Assembly (NCBI GenBank): GCA_019115285.1
Contig: DXDU01000094.1
Coordinates: forward strand, 1 to 34,084
Length of the DNA: 34,084 nt
Reading direction: 5' to 3'
Origin: Candidatus Acutalibacter pullistercoris
GTDB lineage: Bacteria; Bacillota; Clostridia; Oscillospirales; Acutalibacteraceae
Part shown: positions 30,912 to 34,084 of the stretch, one piece after another
Numbering within the stretch: position 1 is the first letter of the stretch
How the letters are laid out: each line of letters opens with the position of its first letter
Translations under genes and position numbers: made by a program
Notes under the pieces: model-generated
The model's database searches: none
The model's input: the letters and a program-made list of their open reading frames with translations, nothing else
What the model was told of the DNA's origin: nothing

Positions 30912-31046
30912 GTAGTAGGTGTAAGCGGAGCGGGACAGCCCCAGCTCCCCCGCCACCTGCCGCTGAGAGAGCCCCGCCCTGTCCCGGTATCGGCGCAGGT
31001 TCTCCCGCAAGTTGAGGCGCAAAGCCTCCTCGTGAAGTTTTTGCAC
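30822..31046 (-). CDS. XRE-family helix-turn-helix regulator
   Basis: The protein is 74 residues from GTG 31046, preceded by AAAGGAGGAG at the right distance; the track start at 31076 has no such site. It is a compact Cro/C1-type DNA-binding protein: LRENLRRYRDRAGLSQRQVAGELGLSRSAYTYYETGKTTPSAVDLFTLAQLY. Such small stand-alone regulators occur both as phage or toxin-system repressors and as ordinary host genes. Its 3' end is duplicated immediately downstream. A palindromic TTGTG...CACAA sequence in its promoter region may be its operator. Confidence 0.9.
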   Translation of the reverse strand: MQKLHEEALRLNLRENLRRYRDRAGLSQRQVAGELGLSRSAYTYYETGKTTPSAVDLFTLAQLYRVPVEELFRP

Positions 31047-31087
31047 ATTATCTCCTCCTTTCCTCAAGAATACCACACCTTATGATA

Positions 31088-31111
31088 TTGTGCAACACTT
31101 TTGTGCCACAA
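31088..31111. promoter_or_regulatory. Candidate operator upstream of the XRE gene
   Basis: TTGTG-N14-CACAA with an internal second TTGTGC copy overlaps a possible leftward promoter (TTGTGG, 18 bp, TATCAT). It lies between the XRE gene and the divergent small RHH-like gene. Confidence 0.4.
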
Positions 31112-31198
31112 ATTTATAGTGCATCTTTTGTTTCTTTTGCGCGTTACACTATTTGTCGTACGGGAAACATTTGAAGACTAGAACTTGTGGAGACCCCT

Positions 31199-31393
31199 AT
31201 GAAAGAATTCCGGATCCCTCAAAAGATACCGAAGCAGCCAACTTCGACGAATAAATCCATCCGCTTCCCCAACGATCTCATCGATCAGGTGGAGGCGGCC
31301 ATTCAAGGCACCGACTGCACCTTCTCCGCCTTTGTCATCGAGGCGGTGCGGGTGGCCCTGGAGAACCTCCGGGAACAGAACGCGGAACAGTGA
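31199..31393 (+). CDS. Small ribbon-helix-helix-like protein
   Basis: The protein is 64 residues from the ATG at 31199 (TGGAG 6 nt before it); a GTG at 31187 is the track start. After a basic, proline-containing N-terminal arm, STNKSIRFPNDLIDQVEAAI..TFSAFVIEAVRVALENL has the strand-helix-helix spacing of Arc/MetJ-type DNA-binding proteins. It diverges from the XRE gene and may be a DNA-binding protein or antitoxin-like factor. No toxin partner is adjacent. Confidence 0.7.
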   Translation: MKEFRIPQKIPKQPTSTNKSIRFPNDLIDQVEAAIQGTDCTFSAFVIEAVRVALENLREQNAEQ

Positions 31394-31425
31394 AAAGGCC
31401 CCCAGCGCCGGCTGGGGGCCTTTTT
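31394..31425 (+). terminator. Terminator of the RHH-like gene (bidirectional)
   Basis: AAAGGCCCCCAGC / GCTGGGGGCCTTT with loop GCCG is followed by TTTTTCTTTTT. Confidence 0.9.
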
Positions 31426-31464
31426 CTTTTTCCCTCCGGGCGTTCCTCCCCGGAGAGTGAACAA

Positions 31465-31495
31465 ACAGCCCCCAGGCACAAGCGCTGGAGGCTGT
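31465..31495 (-). terminator. Probable trpS terminator
   Basis: On the minus strand ACAGCC...GGCTGT with inner CCAG/CTGG pairing is followed by TTGTTC. The T-run is weak. Confidence 0.55.
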
Positions 31496-31521
31496 TTTGC
31501 TCAAATCGGCGGGAAGGCGGC

Positions 31522-32523
31522 TCAGGCCAGGTATCCCACCTTTTTCATCACCTTCTGCAGGGTCTTCCGGGCGATGCGCTCCGCTTTGGGGGCGTTGTCC
31601 CGGTAGCACTGCTCCAGGTAGGCCTTGTCGGCGATGAGCTGCTGGTACCGCTCCTGAATGGGCCGCAGCTCCTGGATCACGGCCTCGGCCACGGCGGGCT
31701 TGAAGTCCCCATAGCCCTTGCCGGCGAACTCCTGCTCCACTTCCTCCATGGTTTTCCCGGTAATGGTGGAGTAGATGGCCATCAGGTTGCTGACCCCGGG
31801 CTTGTTCTCCGGGTCGAAGCGCACGGTGGCGTCAGAGTCTGTCACCGCCCGCTTGAACTTCCGCAGGATGGTATCCGGGTCGTCCAGCACGGTGATAAAG
31901 CCGTTGACGTTCTCGTCGGACTTGCTCATCTTCCGGGTGGGGTCCTGCAGGGACATGATCCTGGCCCCGTGCTTGGGGATGATGGGCTCTGGCACCACGA
32001 AGGTGGGGCTGTACAGGCCGTTGAACCGTTCGGCGATGTTCCGGGTCAGCTCCAGGTGCTGCTTCTGGTCGGCGCCCACGGGGACGTAGTCCGCCTGGTA
32101 CAGCAAGATGTCCGCGGCCATCAGGCAGGGGTAGGTAAACAGCCCGGCGTTGATGTTGTCCGCGTGCTTTGCGGACTTATCCTTGAACTGGGTCATCCGG
32201 GACAGTTCCCCGAACTGGGTGTAGCAGTTTAAAATCCAGGCCAGCTGGGCGTGCTCTGGCACCTGGCTCTGGATGAAGAACACGCTCTTTTCCAGGTCGA
32301 TGCCCATGGCCAGCAAAAAGGCGTAGGCCTCCAGCACGTGGCGGCGCAGGGCGGCGGGCTCCTGCCGCACAGTGATGGCGTGCAGGTCCGCCAGGCCGTA
32401 GACGCACTCGTAGTCGTCCTGCAGGGCCACAAAGTTCTTCAGGGCCCCCAGGTAGTTGCCCAGGGTAAAGGTGCCCGTGGGCTGAATCAGGCTGAGGACC
32501 CGTTTTTTCTGTTGCGCTTCCAT
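31522..32523 (-). CDS. trpS: Tryptophanyl-tRNA synthetase
   Basis: This 333-residue protein is a standard bacterial TrpRS. PTGTFTLGNYLGAL carries the HIGH-like motif (TLGN), YPCLMAADILLYQADYVPVGADQKQHLELTR forms the tryptophan and adenylate site, and DPTRKMSKSD is the KMSKS loop. It charges tRNA-Trp. It starts at an ATG with AAGGAG and lies 12 bp behind the aminotransferase gene, so both are one transcript under the Trp-type T-box leader at the window end. Confidence 0.97.
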   Translation of the reverse strand: MEAQQKKRVLSLIQPTGTFTLGNYLGALKNFVALQDDYECVYGLADLHAITVRQEPAALRRHVLEAYAFLLAMGIDLEKSVFFIQSQVPEHAQLAWILNCYTQFGELSRMTQFKDKSAKHADNINAGLFTYPCLMAADILLYQADYVPVGADQKQHLELTRNIAERFNGLYSPTFVVPEPIIPKHGARIMSLQDPTRKMSKSDENVNGFITVLDDPDTILRKFKRAVTDSDATVRFDPENKPGVSNLMAIYSTITGKTMEEVEQEFAGKGYGDFKPAVAEAVIQELRPIQERYQQLIADKAYLEQCYRDNAPKAERIARKTLQKVMKKVGYLA

Positions 32524-32535
32524 GTGATTCTCTCC

Positions 32536-33729
32536 TTACTTGGTCATTTCCTCGTAGGTCTTCGCCAGTAGGCGGATGCCCTCGGTGAGCTGCTCGTCGG
32601 TGGGGGTGGAGAAGTTGATCCGGAAGGACTGGCAGGGCTCGCTCTCATCGGTGAGGAAGGCGGTGCCCGGCACCACGCAGACCTTATTCTCCGTGGCTTT
32701 CTTCACAAAGTCCAGCATGTCCACCCCGTCGGGCAGGGTGCACCAGGCGAACAGGCCGCCCTCGAAGGAGTGCCAGGTGATGCCCAGGGGCTTTAAGTAC
32801 CGCTCCATGGCGGAGAGCAGCAGCTGGCTCTTCCGGCGGTAGATGCCCCGCAGCCGCTCTAAGTGGGCCTCGTAGTCGTACTCGGTCATAAACCGGTGGC
32901 AGACGATCTGGGCCCACATGTTGGAGTGCACGTCCTCGCCCTGCTTGCACACCACCATCTTCTGGATCACCTCTTTGGGCCCGATGGCGTAACCCACCCG
33001 CATGCCGGGGGAGATCACCTTGGAGAAGGTGCCGGCGTACACCACCACGCCCTCCCGGTCCAGGGACTTGATGGAGGGCACGTCCTCCCCGGAGACCCGC
33101 AGGTCGCCGTAGGGGTTGTCCTCCAGGATCACCACGCCGTGGTCCCGGCACAGCTCATAGACTTTCTTCCGCTTCTCCAAACTCATGGTGATGCCAGAGG
33201 GGTTCTGGAAGTTGGGGATGGTGTACAGGTACTTCACGTTGGGCTGGGTGTTCAGGGCCTCTTCCAGCTTCTTCGTGTCGATGCCGTCCTCCTCCATGGG
33301 GATGCCCACCAGCTTTGCCCGGTAAGAGCGGAAGGTGTTCAGAGACCCGATAAAGCTGGGGGCCTCGCACAGCACGGTGTCCCCCTCGTTTAAAAGGGTC
33401 TTGGTGAGCAGGTCCATCACCTGCTGGGCCCCGCTGGTGATGAGGATGTCGTCGTTCTCCGTTCCCACCTGGTGCTTTTTCCCCATGTACTCCATCAAGT
33501 GCTTGCGCAGGGGGGCGTATCCCTCGGTGACGCCGTACTGCAGCGCGTCGATGGGGGCATTCTTGAGCAGGTCCGCGCTGAGGGCGGACACGGCGTCGTA
33601 GGGGAAGGCGTCTGGGGCAGGGTTGCCCGCGGACAGGGGGATGACGCTGGGGTCGGACGAATTTTTCAGGATCTCCCGGATGGCGGAGGGCTTTAAACTC
33701 CGCACCCGGTCGGAAAACTGGTATTCCAT
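32536..33729 (-). CDS. PLP-dependent class I/II aminotransferase, probably aromatic
   Basis: The protein is 397 residues from the ATG at 33729, preceded by AAAAAGGAG; the track start at 33813 lies inside the T-box terminator region. Typical fold-type I motifs are present: SAGNPAPDAFPYDAV, ITSGAQQVMDLLTKTL, IPNFQNPSGITMSLEKRK, EDNPYGDLR and the PLP lysine in GTFSKVISPGMRVGY. Overall it resembles the 2-aminoadipate/aromatic aminotransferases of the LysN/MocR-like group. Placement ahead of trpS behind a leader reading a Trp codon suggests it handles tryptophan or another aromatic amino acid, perhaps making indolepyruvate for the IorAB enzyme encoded about 8 kb away. Family is sure; substrate is inference. 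Confidence 0.92.
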   Translation of the reverse strand: MEYQFSDRVRSLKPSAIREILKNSSDPSVIPLSAGNPAPDAFPYDAVSALSADLLKNAPIDALQYGVTEGYAPLRKHLMEYMGKKHQVGTENDDILITSGAQQVMDLLTKTLLNEGDTVLCEAPSFIGSLNTFRSYRAKLVGIPMEEDGIDTKKLEEALNTQPNVKYLYTIPNFQNPSGITMSLEKRKKVYELCRDHGVVILEDNPYGDLRVSGEDVPSIKSLDREGVVVYAGTFSKVISPGMRVGYAIGPKEVIQKMVVCKQGEDVHSNMWAQIVCHRFMTEYDYEAHLERLRGIYRRKSQLLLSAMERYLKPLGITWHSFEGGLFAWCTLPDGVDMLDFVKKATENKVCVVPGTAFLTDESEPCQSFRINFSTPTDEQLTEGIRLLAKTYEEMTK

Positions 33730-33757
33730 ACGGTTCTCTCCTTTTTGATTTGGTTTG

Positions 33758-34019
33758 AAAAAGAAAAATCCCGCCCCACGTATGGGACAGGACAACACAG
33801 CCTGCGGTACCACCCAACTTGGCTGGGGAAAGACTCCCCGGCCCGGCTCTCTCCCTTAACGCGGGACCACGTCGGCCATACTGGGGGTTTCCCCTGTTCC
33901 GGCACGCCCTCCCGGGTCCATTCGCCAGGGCTTCCCTGCCGCGCTCTCACCTGCCCGCGGCTCTCTTTGAGGGAAATTCTCCCGCTACTTCTCCCGTTCT
34001 CCGGTTTTCTCTTTTCTTC
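33758..34019 (-). promoter_or_regulatory. T-box riboswitch, Trp-type specifier
   Basis: On the minus strand the T-box core AAGTTGGGTGGTACCGCAGG (33801-33820) pairs with tRNA in the antiterminator form. It is followed by a terminator CCTGTCCCA-TACG-TGGGGCGGG (33770-33791) and a T-rich tail. Stem I features include AGAAGTA and the AG-bulge-like CAAAGAGAGCC. The specifier region GCGAATGGACCC displays UGG (33918-33920), the tryptophan codon, in the GAA-NNN-A context. It should allow aminotransferase-trpS expression when tRNA-Trp is uncharged. Confidence 0.92.
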
Positions 34020-34025
34020 CCGACT

Positions 34026-34054
34026 ATTATATGCCCCAGGGCGGCAAAAGTCAA
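34026..34054 (-). promoter_or_regulatory. Promoter of the T-box / aminotransferase / trpS operon
   Basis: On the minus strand TTGACT, a 17-bp spacer and a perfect TATAAT lie immediately before the T-box leader. Confidence 0.85.
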
Positions 34055-34084
34055 ACCCTATTTCCCAAATGCCCGCCCCTCCCC

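Noticed and set aside
30446-31048. 200-residue minus-strand ORF across the duplicated region
   Set aside because: It is a frame-shifted reading through the XRE gene and its duplicated fragment; its ATG at 31048 overlaps the true GTG start region and no domain is seen.
31187-31609. Toxin-antitoxin pair made of the RHH-like and XRE genes
   Set aside because: Both look like DNA-binding proteins and no toxin-like ORF is adjacent; the remaining ORFs there are antisense shadows.

Overview
The window looks like chromosomal DNA from a high-GC, endospore-forming, anaerobic gut-type Firmicute, most plausibly Oscillospiraceae or a related Clostridia family. That is inferred from cotJABC spore-coat genes, a T-box leader, strong Shine-Dalgarno sites, an oxygen-sensitive indolepyruvate:ferredoxin oxidoreductase, an SLH-domain surface protein and GC-rich codon use. 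No rRNA, tRNA, CRISPR array or insertion sequence was seen.

Layout. 1-7.9 kb is sugar and hexuronate metabolism: a class II aldolase cut by the window edge, a ribose-type ABC transporter (binding lipoprotein, internal attenuator, ATPase, permease) on the minus strand, and a divergent operon uxaC / small membrane protein / fructuronate-reductase-type SDR / MGMT-like protein / small membrane protein. 8-10.3 kb holds a phosphoribosyltransferase-like gene and a Crp/Fnr regulator divergent from an Fe-S protein, with a Crp-type palindrome between them. 10.3-12.9 kb holds a repeat-bearing intergenic region and a GH92 mannosidase.

12.9-18.5 kb is the most interesting part. An intact tyrosine recombinase is followed immediately by an 18-bp perfect inverted-repeat pair enclosing 266 bp. 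That segment carries a strong promoter pointing right and a terminator that acts only leftward. Downstream are a catalytically degenerate recombinase paralogue, whose expected start codon reads GTA, and a 1120-residue secreted SLH protein with no obvious promoter of its own. I read this as a self-contained phase-variation switch for a cell-surface protein, drawn here in the ON orientation.

18.5-26.8 kb (minus strand) holds cotJC/cotJB/cotJA, an ACT-domain protein, two phenylacetate-CoA ligases flanking iorB and iorA (aryl-pyruvate to arylacetyl-CoA metabolism), and a pyridoxal kinase. Two intergenic spaces here hold elaborate GC-rich stem structures. 26.8-30.7 kb (plus) holds a 35-residue membrane peptide gene, metG, tatD and a TatD-linked radical SAM gene. 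30.6-31.4 kb holds an XRE regulator whose 3' end and terminator are duplicated, plus a small RHH-like protein. 31.5-34.08 kb (minus) is an aminotransferase-trpS operon behind a T-box riboswitch whose apparent specifier codon is UGG (Trp). The Trp-responsive aminotransferase and the ior/paaK cluster together suggest aromatic amino-acid catabolism as a theme of this locus.
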